This document shows positions 36,695-45,956 of a stretch of 64,000 nt of DNA, in pieces (position 1 is the stretch's first letter; each line of letters starts with the position of its first letter). The translations under genes were made by a program, and so were the position numbers. Below the pieces are notes generated by a model. The model saw only the letters and a program-made list of their open reading frames with translations, did no database searches and had not been told where the DNA came from. Origin of the DNA: Chryseobacterium taklimakanense (GTDB taxonomy: Bacteria > Bacteroidota > Bacteroidia > Flavobacteriales > Weeksellaceae); assembly GCF_900187185.1 (NCBI RefSeq), contig NZ_LT906465.1:1240001-1304000 (forward strand). The letters run 5' to 3'.

Positions 36695-36727
36695 GAAAAA
36701 AGTTCCGCAGTTTCCCTACGGAACTTT
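36695..36727 (-). terminator. Hairpin terminator between tuf and tRNA-Trp
   Basis: AAAGTTCCG (9 bp) pairs with CGGAACTTT, with six T after it on the minus strand. The T run ends next to the 5' end of tRNA-Trp. Confidence 0.8.
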
Positions 36728-36744
36728 AATTTATTTTAAGACGA

Positions 36745-37932
36745 TTAGTCTAAGATTTCAGTTACCTGACCTGCACCAACTGTTCTACCACCTTCTCTGA
36801 TCGCAAATCTAAGACCTACGTTAAGAGCGATTGGCTGAAGCAATTCTACAGTAATAGTAAGGTTATCACCTGGCATTACCATTTCTACACCTTCTGGCAA
36901 GAAGATCTCACCAGTAACGTCAGTAGTTCTTACGTAGAACTGCGGACGGTACTTGTTGTGGAATGGAGTGTGACGGCCACCTTCTTCTTTAGAAAGGATA
37001 TAAACCTCTGCTTTGAATTTTTTGTGTGGCTTCACAGAACCTTGCTTAGCGATTACCATACCTCTTCTGATATCAGTTTTTTCGATACCTCTAAGAAGTA
37101 GACCAACGTTATCCCCAGCTTCACCTCTGTCAAGGATCTTACGGAACATCTCTACCCCAGTTACAGTTGAAGTCAGTTTTTCTTCACCCATACCTACGAT
37201 ATCTACAGGATCACCAGAGTTGATAACACCAGCCTCGATTCTACCAGTTGCTACAGTACCTCTACCAGTAATAGAGAATACGTCTTCGATTGGCATAAGG
37301 AATGGCTTATCAGAATCTCTTACCGGCTGCTCGATCCAAGTATCTACTGCATCCATCAATTCTTCAACAGTTTTAACCCATTTTTCCTCACCGTTTAGCG
37401 CTCCTAGTGCAGAACCCTGGATTACAGGAGAGTTATCACCGTCATATTCGTAAGTAGAAAGAAGATCTCTCAATTCAAGCTCAACAAGTTCAAGAAGCTC
37501 AGCATCATCTACCATATCCACTTTGTTCATGAAAACAACGATTCTTGGTACGTTTACCTGACGGCAAAGAAGGATGTGCTCTCTAGTTTGAGGCATTGGT
37601 CCGTCTGTAGCAGCACACACAAGGATAGCGCCATCCATCTGAGCAGCACCGGTTACCATGTTTTTCACATAGTCGGCGTGACCAGGACAGTCTACGTGAG
37701 CGTAGTGTCTGTTTTCTGTTTCGTACTCAATGTGAGCCGTGTTAATTGTAATACCTCTTTCTTTTTCCTCCGGAGCAGAGTCAATTGCAGAGAAATCTTT
37801 TTTTTCTGCTAATCCTTTATCAGATAATACTTTAGAGATAGCAGCAGTTAAGGTAGTCTTACCATGGTCAACGTGACCGATGGTACCAATGTTCAAGTGC
37901 GGTTTGTTACGATTAAACGTTTCCTTTGCCAT
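36745..37932 (-). CDS. tuf: Elongation factor Tu
   Basis: 395 residues. The GTPase motifs are GHVDHGKT, the switch [11 protein letters not shown] and NKVDMVDD, followed by domains II and III (for example [14 protein letters not shown] and [15 protein letters not shown]). It delivers aminoacyl-tRNA to the ribosome. It has its own -7 box and ends with a hairpin terminator just before tRNA-Trp. Codon usage is strongly biased, as expected for a highly expressed gene. Confidence 0.99.
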   Translation of the reverse strand: MAKETFNRNKPHLNIGTIGHVDHGKTTLTAAISKVLSDKGLAEKKDFSAIDSAPEEKERGITINTAHIEYETENRHYAHVDCPGHADYVKNMVTGAAQMDGAILVCAATDGPMPQTREHILLCRQVNVPRIVVFMNKVDMVDDAELLELVELELRDLLSTYEYDGDNSPVIQGSALGALNGEEKWVKTVEELMDAVDTWIEQPVRDSDKPFLMPIEDVFSITGRGTVATGRIEAGVINSGDPVDIVGMGEEKLTSTVTGVEMFRKILDRGEAGDNVGLLLRGIEKTDIRRGMVIAKQGSVKPHKKFKAEVYILSKEEGGRHTPFHNKYRPQFYVRTTDVTGEIFLPEGVEMVMPGDNLTITVELLQPIALNVGLRFAIREGGRTVGAGQVTEILD

Positions 37933-37977
37933 GATTTAAATTATTTATTTAATTAATTATTTAAAATTTTCGGTGTG

Positions 37978-37985
37978 CAAATATA
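37978..37985 (-). promoter_or_regulatory. -7 box TATATTTG of tuf
   Basis: Perfect TAnnTTTG match on the minus strand about 45 bases before the tuf ATG. The A/T-rich -33 region is poorly defined. Confidence 0.6.
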
Positions 37986-38206
37986 GTGTTTTTTTGAAAA
38001 TCAAAACTATTTTAATTAAAAATTGTTTTAACATCAATTTCAGCAACTTGCAGCGCCGCTAATCTATTATGAAAGTGGAATGCAAAATTACAATAATTTT
38101 TCTTTTGCGAAAATCCTGATTTTATTTTTATAAATGTTTTAACGCTTTTGCTTCATTATGGCTTAAAAGCCGATTTTCACGTGCTCCAACTCTTTACCTT
38201 ATTTAA
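37986..38206. other. Intergenic region upstream of tuf
   Basis: About 220 AT-rich bases between the tRNA cluster terminator and the tuf -7 box. I see no gene or RNA; it may carry upstream promoter elements. Confidence 0.4.
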
Positions 38207-38239
38207 ACAAAAAAAGTTTCCCAGAAACTGAGAAACTTT
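38207..38239 (-). terminator. Terminator after the tRNA cluster
   Basis: AAAGTTTC pairs with GAAACTTT and is followed by seven T on the minus strand, immediately after tRNA-Thr(GGT). It separates the tRNAs from tuf. Confidence 0.75.
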
Positions 38240-38243
38240 CAAG

Positions 38244-38315
38244 AGCCAACGATGAGATTTGAACTCACGACCTCTTCCTTACCAAGGAAACGCTCTACCC
38301 CTGAGCTACGTCGGC
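38244..38315 (-). tRNA. tRNA-Thr (anticodon GGT)
   Basis: 72 nt. Acceptor GCCGACG/CGTTGGC (one G-T pair), anticodon loop TTGGTAA, T loop TTCAAAT. Last of four tRNAs in the Thr-Tyr-Gly-Thr cluster upstream of tuf. Confidence 0.95.
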
Positions 38316-38360
38316 AAAATTTAAATAAAAAAATCACAGCCGCTTGGTGTGATTTCTTAG

Positions 38361-38433
38361 AGCGGAAGACGGGGGTCGAACCCGCGACATTCAGCTTGGA
38401 AGGCTGACGCTCTACCAACTGAGCTACTTCCGC
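38361..38433 (-). tRNA. tRNA-Gly (anticodon TCC)
   Basis: 73 nt. Acceptor GCGGAAG/CTTCCGC, anticodon loop CTTCCAA, T loop TTCGACC. Confidence 0.96.
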
Positions 38434-38499
38434 ATTTTTGTTTGTTGGTAAACGGTTTGCAAATCTACTAAATTTCCTGAAATCTAGCTTTATAAAATG

Positions 38500-38580
38500 T
38501 GGGGAGAGCAGGATTCGAACCTACGAAGCCGAAGCAACTGAGTTACAGTCAGTCCCATTTGACCGCTCTGGAATCTCCCC
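38500..38580 (-). tRNA. tRNA-Tyr (anticodon GTA)
   Basis: 81 nt, with the long variable arm of a class II tRNA. Acceptor GGGGAGA/TCTCCCC, anticodon GTA in the loop CTGTAAC, T loop TTCGAAT. Confidence 0.96.
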
Positions 38581-38594
38581 AATTTTACAAAATG

Positions 38595-38668
38595 AGCCTC
38601 CTGAGGGATTCGAACCCACGACCCCGAGATTACAAATCACGTGCTCTGGCCAACTGAGCTAAGGAGGC
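38595..38668 (-). tRNA. tRNA-Thr (anticodon TGT)
   Basis: 74 nt. Acceptor GCCTCCT/AGGAGGC, anticodon loop TTTGTAA, T loop TTCGAAT. First tRNA of the cluster, just after the promoter. Confidence 0.96.
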
Positions 38669-38707
38669 AAATAGATTTCAAAAGAACTCTTTCTCTTTTT
38701 GCGAGTG

Positions 38708-38740
38708 CAAATATAAGGTTGTTTTTTTGAAATCTACAAA
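38708..38740 (-). promoter_or_regulatory. Promoter of the tRNA cluster
   Basis: TTTG and TATATTTG on the minus strand are separated by 21 bases, a close match to the Bacteroidota promoter. The start would be about 30 bases before tRNA-Thr(TGT). Confidence 0.65.
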
Positions 38741-38769
38741 TTATTTAATCAATTTTTTTTAAAAAAATT

Positions 38770-39060
38770 TTAAGCCAGCTCTTTTTTCTTGATTAGCAGC
38801 TTTTTAGCAGTATCCACACATTGGTCCAAACTTTCCTCAAAAGTGGCTGATGTCTTCTTCACCACGATATCATCACCCGGAACCACGAGCTTAATCTCTG
38901 ATGTTTTATTTTCTTTTCCGGAAATATTCTCTACTTTCAGGTAAACCTTGCACTCCTGGATTTTGTCATAAAACGTATCCAGCTTGCTTACTTTTTTATC
39001 GATATGCTCTTCTAATGGTTGGTGCGGCGTTAATCCTATCGCCTGAACTGTAATTTTCAT
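38770..39060 (-). CDS. hpf: Ribosome hibernation-promoting factor (HPF/RaiA family)
   Basis: 96 residues from the ATG encoding MKITVQAIGL. The longer frame continues into the xerC region and has no sense. The single HPF/RaiA domain has the family pattern LTPHQPLEEHIDKKVSKLDTFYDKI followed by a lysine-rich end. It should bind the ribosome in slow growth and stop translation. It is the short form, lacking a C-terminal dimer domain. It follows xerC by about 20 bases. Confidence 0.92.
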   Translation of the reverse strand: MKITVQAIGLTPHQPLEEHIDKKVSKLDTFYDKIQECKVYLKVENISGKENKTSEIKLVVPGDDIVVKKTSATFEESLDQCVDTAKKLLIKKKELA

Positions 39061-39082
39061 AATGATTTTTTTTAAAATAAAT

Positions 39083-39991
39083 TTAAACCTCCGGACCGCT
39101 CCCGTCCGCTCCATTTTTTTTGGCTCTGGGGTGAGCCCGGTTGAATACTTTTTTCAACTGTTCGATGTTGGCAGTGGTATAAACCTGTGTTGACGCCAAA
39201 CTCGAATGTCCAAGAACCGTCTTCACTTTAGAAATTTCAGCCCCATTTCCCAAAACGTGTGTTGCAAAACTGTGTCTTAAGATATGAGGGCTTTTTTTCT
39301 GTTTCGAAGTTATAGTACTAAAGTAGCTATTTACGGTTAAATAAACAAATTTCGGATCTAGTTTTTTACCCTTATTCGAGACAAAAAAGTACTTTTCCGC
39401 CTCTTTTTCGGGCTTGCGAAGCGCGTTAAATTTTTCTAAAAATTCAAGGAGGCTATCCAAGATGGGAACAATTCGGGTTTTATTTCCTTTACCAGTTATG
39501 CGCAGTTCCTTTTTGGAAAAATCTACATTTTCGTGAAGCAGATTACAAAGCTCCGCCTTTCGCATACCGGTTTGGTAAAGCGTTTCTATAATTGTTTTCT
39601 TAAGGAAATTTTCTTCGGAATTATAAAGATCTGTTTCCTGCAGCGCATTCATTTCATCCTCAGAAAACGGAATTTGTTTCTCGGCGTAAAATTTTAATGC
39701 TTGAATGCTTTCCATCGGCGAAGTTTTTATTTCACCAATTTTGAGCAGATACAGGTAGAAACTTCTTAGCGTAGAAAGTTTGCGGTTGATGCTGCGTTTA
39801 GCCATTTTTTCCTGGCTCAGCCTCACCATAAAATTCCGGATCACTTTTTTGTCAATTTTCATCAGATCATCATGGCCTTCCGTTTCAATAATAAACTTCA
39901 AAAAGTCTTCCAGATCCTTTCTGTAGCTGATCAGGGTATTTTGGGTGTAGCGTTTTTCTATGGCGATGTATTCCAGAAATTTCTCAGTCAT
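39083..39991 (-). CDS. xerC: XerC-like tyrosine recombinase
   Basis: 302 residues from the ATG encoding MTEKFLEYIAIEK. A core-binding domain is followed by the catalytic domain with the active residues: Arg in GMRKAELCNLL, Lys in GKGNKTRIVPI, HxxR in HILRHSFATHVL, His in GHSSLAS and Tyr in TQVYTTANIEQ. Its place between rpsU and hpf is a chromosomal housekeeping context, supporting XerC in chromosome dimer resolution at dif rather than an integrase of a mobile element. No dif site was recognised here. Confidence 0.9.
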   Translation of the reverse strand: MTEKFLEYIAIEKRYTQNTLISYRKDLEDFLKFIIETEGHDDLMKIDKKVIRNFMVRLSQEKMAKRSINRKLSTLRSFYLYLLKIGEIKTSPMESIQALKFYAEKQIPFSEDEMNALQETDLYNSEENFLKKTIIETLYQTGMRKAELCNLLHENVDFSKKELRITGKGNKTRIVPILDSLLEFLEKFNALRKPEKEAEKYFFVSNKGKKLDPKFVYLTVNSYFSTITSKQKKSPHILRHSFATHVLGNGAEISKVKTVLGHSSLASTQVYTTANIEQLKKVFNRAHPRAKKNGADGSGPEV

Positions 39992-39995
39992 ATAA

Positions 39996-40039
39996 AAATA
40001 AAAATCACTTCCCAAATATAACATTTAGAAAGTGATTTT
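39996..40039 (-). terminator. rpsU terminator whose loop carries the xerC -7 box
   Basis: AAAATCACTT (40001) pairs with AAGTGATTTT (40030) and a T-rich stretch follows on the minus strand. The loop includes TATATTTG at 40013-40020, a perfect -7 box for xerC. Confidence 0.7.
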
Positions 40040-40065
40040 AGTATAAGTGATCTGCAAAAGACGGC

Positions 40066-40263
40066 TTATGCCTGCTCCTCTCTGCTGGCTACTCTCTGTT
40101 TGTGAGCTGCCTTTGCTATTTTAGCTCTTTTGGTTACAGAAGGTTTTGTGAACTGCTGTCTTGCTCTTAGTGAACGTACAACACCAGTTTTGTCAAATTT
40201 TCTTTTGTATCTTTTTAGTGCTCTGTCGATAGCTTCGCCATCTTTTACTGGAATTATTAACAT
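40066..40263 (-). CDS. rpsU: 30S ribosomal protein S21
   Basis: 65 residues, highly basic. The start LIIPVKDGEAIDRALKRYKR and the later LRARQQFTKPSVTKR are the S21 family pattern. It sits on the 30S subunit near the anti-Shine-Dalgarno region. Length is within the family range. It is the first gene of the rpsU-xerC-hpf group. Confidence 0.96.
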   Translation of the reverse strand: MLIIPVKDGEAIDRALKRYKRKFDKTGVVRSLRARQQFTKPSVTKRAKIAKAAHKQRVASREEQA

Positions 40264-40464
40264 ATTTTACATCTCATTTTGGACTGCAAAAATAAAAATA
40301 ATTTTTTAAACCAGCAAAATGTTTTTTGACTGAAGATTAAGATCAAGTCGGGAAGCAGTGAAATGGCAGCATAAAAAAACCTCTACAAAAGCAACATTTC
40401 GTTTTAAAAACAAAGTAAAATCCCGCTTCCGTTTTCGGGCAAATTTCCATAATTTGCAGAACCT

Positions 40465-43400
40465 ATGGAAAACACTAAACAATATACCGCCATCAACGCG
40501 TCTGCCGGCTCCGGGAAGACTTATGCCCTGGTGCTGCGGGTGCTGATGATATGTCTGCGCTACGAAAGACAGCATGATGCCATCAAACATATTTTGGCGC
40601 TGACCTTCACCAATAAAGCTGCGAATGAAATGAAGGAAAGAATTTTGCAGTGGCTGAAAAATTTCACCAAACCGGATTACGAAAACAACGGTGATTTGAA
40701 AAACATTCAAACTGCTTTGCGCGGCCAGGGAATTATGGTGACCCTGGAGGATCTACACCGCCGCTCGCAGAAGGTCTTGGATTATATTCTGCACAACTAC
40801 TCTACCCTGAGTATTGGGACGATTGATAAATTTAATGCGAGGCTTGTGAGAAGTTTTTCTTACGAGTTAGGCCTGGCGCATCAGTTCAATCTTGAAATTC
40901 AAAGTGAACCTTTTCTGATTGAAGCGGTCGATAAAATGCTTGACGAAATCGGGGAAAACGAGCAAATTTCTGAGGCGTTCATGGATTTCATCAATTATAA
41001 TCTGGATAATGACGAACGGGTGAACCTCAACAATTCGCTTTATAAAAAGGCAAAAAATTTCATCAGCGACATCCATTACGAAGATTTGAAAAAAAATTCG
41101 GAGTTCGACTGGGAATCGTATGAAAAAGCAAAAACAAAACTGAGACAGGAAATCCTTAAGCATAGAAAAACGGCAAAAGAAACGGCACAAAACATCATTA
41201 CAATTTTACAAGAAAAAGGACTGGAAATTTCAGATTTTGCCGGAGGAAACTCCAACAGTATTGCTAAGTTTTTTTATGAATACTTAAAGTTCATTAGTGG
41301 TAAGAGAGATGTCTTCCCATTTCCGGCGGATGAAGAAAAAGCCATCCAGAATTTCAGAAAAGGCACCTCCGGAAGTGGCAAAGGAAAGGAACAGTTGGTA
41401 GATGAAGTCTTAAACTTTATGATTGAAAGCCGGGAATCAGTAATTTCAAATTTTATTTCGGCGGAGAGAAAATCAGCGATTCTCTCAGAACTCTTACCTT
41501 TAAAAATAAATAAAGAAATCCAGGAAAAGCTCAATGAAATTGAGGAAGAAAACGATGTGGTGCTGCTCTCGAAATTCAATGTCATCATTAATGAAAACCT
41601 GCGGAATGAGCCTTCGAGTTTTATCTATGAAAAGATAGGGACGCGGTATCAGCATTTCTTTTTTGATGAGTTTCAGGACACTTCTAAAATGCAGTGGAAC
41701 AACCTGTTACCACTGAAAGACCACACGGTTGCCTCTGAAGGTAATTCTTTTACACTCGTAGGCGACCCCAAACAGAGCATATACCGCTTCCGGGGCGGCG
41801 ACAGTGAGCTGATGCTGAATGTTTTAAACAAAAAAGATGAAAGCCCGGTAGAAGTTTTTGTAGAAGTGCTCGGCAGCAACTGGCGAAGCGCAAAAAACAT
41901 CGTGAATTTCAACAATGAGCTTTATGATTTCCTTTCTAAAGGTTTGAATACCGAACATTGCGAACTGTTCTCGGAAAAAGCCAGACAGATTCCGCAGAAA
42001 AAATTTGCCGGAAGGGTGAAAGTAAATCTTGCGCCTTATACCAAGGGAAACGAAGAATATTTCACGGAAGTTGCCGGGCAAATGCACCGGAATATTCAGG
42101 AGTGTCTGAATAACGGATTTATATTTTCCGATATCACGATTTTGTGCCGCAGCGCGAAAGAAATCCAAAAATATGCCCAGCTTCTCGGCAGGGAAAAAGT
42201 GATTTACAATGGTACGGAAACTTATATCAAAACCATTTCGGAGAAAGGGCTGACGCTGGATTTGTCTTACACCTTAAAGGCATTGATTGAATTTCTGAAC
42301 TGGGAAATCCAACCAAAGAACAGGCAGTTTATGGTGAAAATGCTTTATTACCTGAATGAGCTTGGCCGCATAGATATCCCTGAATTTTCCAATGAAATCA
42401 TGGCGCTGCTAAAAATCGAAAACCACGAGAAACTGATTAATACTATTGAGGAAAGATTTTCATTAAAACTAAGTCAAAAAGGTATTCCACGCCTTAATCT
42501 TTACAATTACATCGAATTTTTTGTACATGAATTTTCGGTGAAAAATAAGGAAACCGATTACCTGCTGAACTTTCTGGAAAACCTGTACAATTTCACGCAA
42601 AATGCCGGCATGACGGTGAAGGATTTTGTAAAACTTTGGGATGAGGAAGCGCACAAAATTTCGATTCAGGCGAGTGAAAATGTGGATGCTGTCAATATGA
42701 TGACCATTCACGCCGCAAAAGGACTGGAGTTCCCTGTAGTTTTCCTGCCGATGAAAAATGCCAATAAAGACGCTGAATTTCACGAGTGGTTCGATCTGGA
42801 AAATCTGGGCGAACTGAAATCCGTAAATATCAAAGGCTTCAAAAAAGAAATGGCCAATTATGATAAGGATTTAGCCAGCTTCAATGAGGAGAATTCCTAC
42901 AAAAATAAAATCGACCGGTTTTGTATTCAATACGTGGCAACTACGCGTCCGGTAGAGCAGCTTTTTTTATATATCCAAAGGCCGAGCGCATCGAGCAACA
43001 ATCTCGAAATTTTTGATTTTATCAAAACAAAAAATCCGGAAAACCTGGATGAATTTGATATTTATCCGGAGGAAAACGAATCGTTCAAAAAACAGAGAAC
43101 GGAAGAAACCGCAGACCGTAAAACTTTGGACATCACTTCTCTTTCTGAGAACACTGAACATATCAGCAATATTAAAATTGCGACGCCTTCAAAAAGTTAC
43201 CAGAATACGAACGAGTCCGTACGAATCGGGATTTTTGTGCATGAAATTCTAGAAAAAATCAACTCTGAAAAGGATATTGAAAATGTTCTGCAGCAGTACA
43301 TTCTGGAGGGCATCATTACCGAAAATGAAAAAATTGAAATCGTGGAACGCCTTCTTAAAGTGCTCCGTAATGAAAGATATGCACAGTATTTCGATGAAAC

Positions 43401-43620
43401 CCTGAAAGTGATTAACGAAAAAGAAATGATGATCACCGAAAACGGCAGCACCGAAACCTATCGTATCGACCGCCTTGTAGAGACCGAAAACGGCCTGGTC
43501 ATCATTGATTTCAAAACCGGAGCCGAGCGCGAAAAGTATGAAAAACAGGTGAGCGCCTATCGTGAAGTATTGGAAAAACTGGGCAAGAAAGTCGCCGGAA
43601 CCGAAATTATATATGTTTAA
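40465..43620 (+). CDS. UvrD/RecB-type helicase-nuclease (AddA-like)
   Basis: 1051 residues. Superfamily 1 helicase motifs are in order: Walker A ASAGSGKT (residue ~13), DEFQDTSKMQW (motif II), LVGDPKQSIYRFRGGD (III), NWRSAKNIV (IV), TIHAAKGLEFPVVFLP (V) and YVATTRPVEQLFLYI (VI, usually YVALTRA). The C-terminus is a PD-(D/E)XK nuclease with RIDRLVETENGLVIIDFKTG and a following QVSAYREVL. This fits AddA in double-strand break repair. An AddB-like partner is not next to it. The gene is single, with a bidirectional terminator after it. Confidence 0.88.
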   Translation: MENTKQYTAINASAGSGKTYALVLRVLMICLRYERQHDAIKHILALTFTNKAANEMKERILQWLKNFTKPDYENNGDLKNIQTALRGQGIMVTLEDLHRRSQKVLDYILHNYSTLSIGTIDKFNARLVRSFSYELGLAHQFNLEIQSEPFLIEAVDKMLDEIGENEQISEAFMDFINYNLDNDERVNLNNSLYKKAKNFISDIHYEDLKKNSEFDWESYEKAKTKLRQEILKHRKTAKETAQNIITILQEKGLEISDFAGGNSNSIAKFFYEYLKFISGKRDVFPFPADEEKAIQNFRKGTSGSGKGKEQLVDEVLNFMIESRESVISNFISAERKSAILSELLPLKINKEIQEKLNEIEEENDVVLLSKFNVIINENLRNEPSSFIYEKIGTRYQHFFFDEFQDTSKMQWNNLLPLKDHTVASEGNSFTLVGDPKQSIYRFRGGDSELMLNVLNKKDESPVEVFVEVLGSNWRSAKNIVNFNNELYDFLSKGLNTEHCELFSEKARQIPQKKFAGRVKVNLAPYTKGNEEYFTEVAGQMHRNIQECLNNGFIFSDITILCRSAKEIQKYAQLLGREKVIYNGTETYIKTISEKGLTLDLSYTLKALIEFLNWEIQPKNRQFMVKMLYYLNELGRIDIPEFSNEIMALLKIENHEKLINTIEERFSLKLSQKGIPRLNLYNYIEFFVHEFSVKNKETDYLLNFLENLYNFTQNAGMTVKDFVKLWDEEAHKISIQASENVDAVNMMTIHAAKGLEFPVVFLPMKNANKDAEFHEWFDLENLGELKSVNIKGFKKEMANYDKDLASFNEENSYKNKIDRFCIQYVATTRPVEQLFLYIQRPSASSNNLEIFDFIKTKNPENLDEFDIYPEENESFKKQRTEETADRKTLDITSLSENTEHISNIKIATPSKSYQNTNESVRIGIFVHEILEKINSEKDIENVLQQYILEGIITENEKIEIVERLLKVLRNERYAQYFDETLKVINEKEMMITENGSTETYRIDRLVETENGLVIIDFKTGAEREKYEKQVSAYREVLEKLGKKVAGTEIIYV

Positions 43621-43621
43621 A

Positions 43622-43647
43622 AAAACGCTCCGCGACTGGAGCGTTTT
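43622..43647. terminator. Bidirectional terminator between addA-like and ferritin genes
   Basis: AAAACGCTCC pairs with GGAGCGTTTT around a 6-base loop, with T tracts on both strands. Confidence 0.88.
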
Positions 43648-43651
43648 CCTA

Positions 43652-44161
43652 TTATTTTCCATTTTCCGGCACAAACACCCTCTGTGAGAGCTCCTGATCG
43701 AACAGGTAAAGCGCAGACGGATTGTCTTTCACCATTTTTATTTTGGAAACCAAAAGCGATGCCGAAGATTCCTCTTCCACCTGCTCGTTGATAAACCACT
43801 GCAGGAACGACGTTGTAGCAAAATCGCCTTCATCATTGGCAGCCTTTACAATATTAAAAATACTTCTGGTTACCACTCTTTCGTGTTCCAGGGCTTTTTC
43901 GAAAACATCCTGCACATCTGCAAAAGTATGCGGTGGTTTAGGGATTTCACCGATTACAATTTCACCGCCTACATCGGCCAGGTAGTCAAACATTTTGTCG
44001 GCATGCATCAGCTCTTCTTTGCTTTGCACCCGGAAGTAATTGGCGATTCCTTCCAGATCACGGCTGTTGAACCACGCCGACATTGAGAGATAATATTGTG
44101 CTGCATACTGTTCTTTTGCAATCTGTTCATTGATTAGCTGGGCTATTTTTTCACTTACCAT
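43652..44161 (-). CDS. Ferritin
   Basis: 169 residues, non-heme ferritin of FtnA type. The ferroxidase ligands are seen as EQYAAQYYLSMSAWF (Glu17) and KEELMHADKMFDYL (Glu-x-x-His), followed by the Glu in ALEHERVVTRSI and the Gln in FLQWFINEQVEEE. It stores iron in a 24-subunit shell. It is a single gene; no Fur box was identified. Confidence 0.94.
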   Translation of the reverse strand: MVSEKIAQLINEQIAKEQYAAQYYLSMSAWFNSRDLEGIANYFRVQSKEELMHADKMFDYLADVGGEIVIGEIPKPPHTFADVQDVFEKALEHERVVTRSIFNIVKAANDEGDFATTSFLQWFINEQVEEESSASLLVSKIKMVKDNPSALYLFDQELSQRVFVPENGK

Positions 44162-44231
44162 AATTCATTTTTTCTAACTTTTAAAAGTACTTAAAAATTT
44201 GATGTCTGCCAAAAACATAATAACTGATCAC

Positions 44232-44265
44232 AAAAAAAAAGAAGAGCGGAGAAAATCCGCCCTTC
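44232..44265 (-). terminator. Terminator of the Spy-like gene
   Basis: GAAGGGCGGA pairs with TCCGCTCTTC (one G-T pair) on the minus strand, followed by about nine T. Confidence 0.85.
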
Positions 44266-44313
44266 AAACCATTAAAAAAATAAAATTATGAACTTGATTT
44301 TAGCAAAGAATGC

Positions 44314-44808
44314 TTATTTGTTTTTTTCTTTTTGTGGCTGTACCATTTTTTGGCCGCCGTGCGCAGAATGCTGTCCCCATTTCCTGTCTTTCCCGGTCTC
44401 CATCAGTTTTCTTCTCTGTTGCATCATGTCCTGTTTTTTCTGCATATTTTCCTGCTTTTTAGCCTGCCATTTTGCATATTGCTCAGGAGTCAAAACTTTG
44501 CGGATTTCGTCATCCATCTGTTGTTTATCCTTCTTATAGGCTTCCATTTTCTGCTTTCTCAGCTCCTGGTTCTTAATTCTCTCCTGCTCGCGCTGGGCCT
44601 GATGCCTGTCCTGGATCGCTTTGATCTGGGAAACCTGTGCTTTGGTAAGGTTCAGTTCCTGCTCCATTTTCGCCATATGCTGAACTCTCTTCTGCTCCAT
44701 CATTTCTTTTCTTTCCTGCTGGTCTCTCATTGGCGGCATTTCACTTTTCTGTGCCATTGCAAAAGTACCTATTGCCATGCATGCTAACGTGTAAACTATC
44801 TTTTTCAT
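44314..44808 (-). CDS. Secreted Gln/Lys/Met-rich protein, Spy/LTXXQ-like
   Basis: 164 residues with signal peptide MKKIVYTLACMAIGTFAMA, then Gln. The mature part is nearly all charged helix with Gln, Lys, Glu and Met. It contains LNLTKAQVSQIKAIQDRH and VLTPEQYAKWQAKK, the LTxxQ pattern of periplasmic chaperones of the Spy/CpxP group. A periplasmic chaperone or sensor role is only an analogy. It stands alone with a terminator. Confidence 0.75.
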   Translation of the reverse strand: MKKIVYTLACMAIGTFAMAQKSEMPPMRDQQERKEMMEQKRVQHMAKMEQELNLTKAQVSQIKAIQDRHQAQREQERIKNQELRKQKMEAYKKDKQQMDDEIRKVLTPEQYAKWQAKKQENMQKKQDMMQQRRKLMETGKDRKWGQHSAHGGQKMVQPQKEKNK

Positions 44809-44895
44809 ATCTATATTATAAATTGCGAAACCTTTGTTTCTGTCTTTTGGATAAAGAATAAATATTATAGTTAAATGAAAAAGTCATAAAGTTTG

Positions 44896-45885
44896 TTAAA
44901 ATTTGTTTCCGTAGGTATTGATCAGTCTTTCAATGATTTGAGCAGTCTCATCAGGAAAATTTACCTCAATGATTTTATCACCTTGAACCCAGTTCTGAAG
45001 TTTAGGGGCAAATTCGCGCTCGTTCCAGATCACAGGAACACCCATATTTTCCATTGCCAACGCATTACACTGTTGCTCATACTGGTTTTTCATTGGAACA
45101 GCCAGAACTTTTTTCTTTAAAAATAAAGCTTCTGCAGGGCCTTCAAAACCTCCTCCGGTGAGCAATCCTTCACACGAAGCGAGTGATTTCTGAAACTTTT
45201 CGTTGTTAATTGGAGTAATTTCCGCGTTATCCGTGGAATAAGAATTTTTGGAATGTTTAGAAAAGATTTGCCACTTGATATTGCTGAATTTTTTAACCTG
45301 ATTTATAATAAATTCATCGGAATACGCCGGAAGATAGACTGTGTAATGCCCAAGATTTTCAGTGTTTAAATTCCTGATTTCTGAACGGATGACCGGTGTG
45401 TTGATAAAATCATCATAACGCTCAAAATGAAATGCCACATGTGCATTGGTGGGAGCGTAGTGGTTCATAATGATCTTTCCCCAGTGGAAGCCTTTCAGTT
45501 GCGGTGTTTTATCCGAAACAAACGCGGACTGATGGCTGAGTGCGACATTTTTTTTCCCTTTCAGCTTACAAGCCCACGCACAGACCGGCTCGAAATCATT
45601 GATCACCAGATCATAATCCTTTACCGGAAGTTTTCTAACATCACTTAAAAACTGGGCCGTATTAAACTGTTTCCAGGTTTTAAGGAAATCAACGCCGCCT
45701 TTTTCCCCAAAAACAAACCCGAAGCCATGGAACCTGTATTTTACCTCATCGTCCAGATCCACCTCAGCCTGAGTTCCACTGACCAGCAGATCCACATCTC
45801 CGTATTTTTTTAAGTGGGGAATGATTTCACGGGCGCGGCTCACGTGTCCGTTTCCAGTACCCTGTATTGCGTAGAGAATTTTCAT
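44896..45885 (-). CDS. Glycosyltransferase family 28-like protein (MurG fold)
   Basis: 329 residues. The N-terminal acceptor-binding loop is AIQGTGNGHVSRAREI. The donor-binding half contains LLTGGGFEGPAEALFLKKKVLAVPMKNQYEQQCNALAM, the GGG...E...P..Q.EQ..N pattern of MurG-like GT-B enzymes. Such proteins add sugars to lipids or other acceptors. The actual acceptor is unknown. It stands alone with a G-T containing terminator after it. Confidence 0.82.
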   Translation of the reverse strand: MKILYAIQGTGNGHVSRAREIIPHLKKYGDVDLLVSGTQAEVDLDDEVKYRFHGFGFVFGEKGGVDFLKTWKQFNTAQFLSDVRKLPVKDYDLVINDFEPVCAWACKLKGKKNVALSHQSAFVSDKTPQLKGFHWGKIIMNHYAPTNAHVAFHFERYDDFINTPVIRSEIRNLNTENLGHYTVYLPAYSDEFIINQVKKFSNIKWQIFSKHSKNSYSTDNAEITPINNEKFQKSLASCEGLLTGGGFEGPAEALFLKKKVLAVPMKNQYEQQCNALAMENMGVPVIWNEREFAPKLQNWVQGDKIIEVNFPDETAQIIERLINTYGNKF

Positions 45886-45956
45886 AGTATCACGAAGTTA
45901 TTACAAAAAATATCAAGCCGTTTTCAATTCACCAATAATTAACAAAACGTTTAAAT

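Noticed and set aside
39083-39991. XerC as part of a mobile element
   Set aside because: It lies between rpsU and hpf in a conserved housekeeping context, with no attachment repeats or cargo genes.
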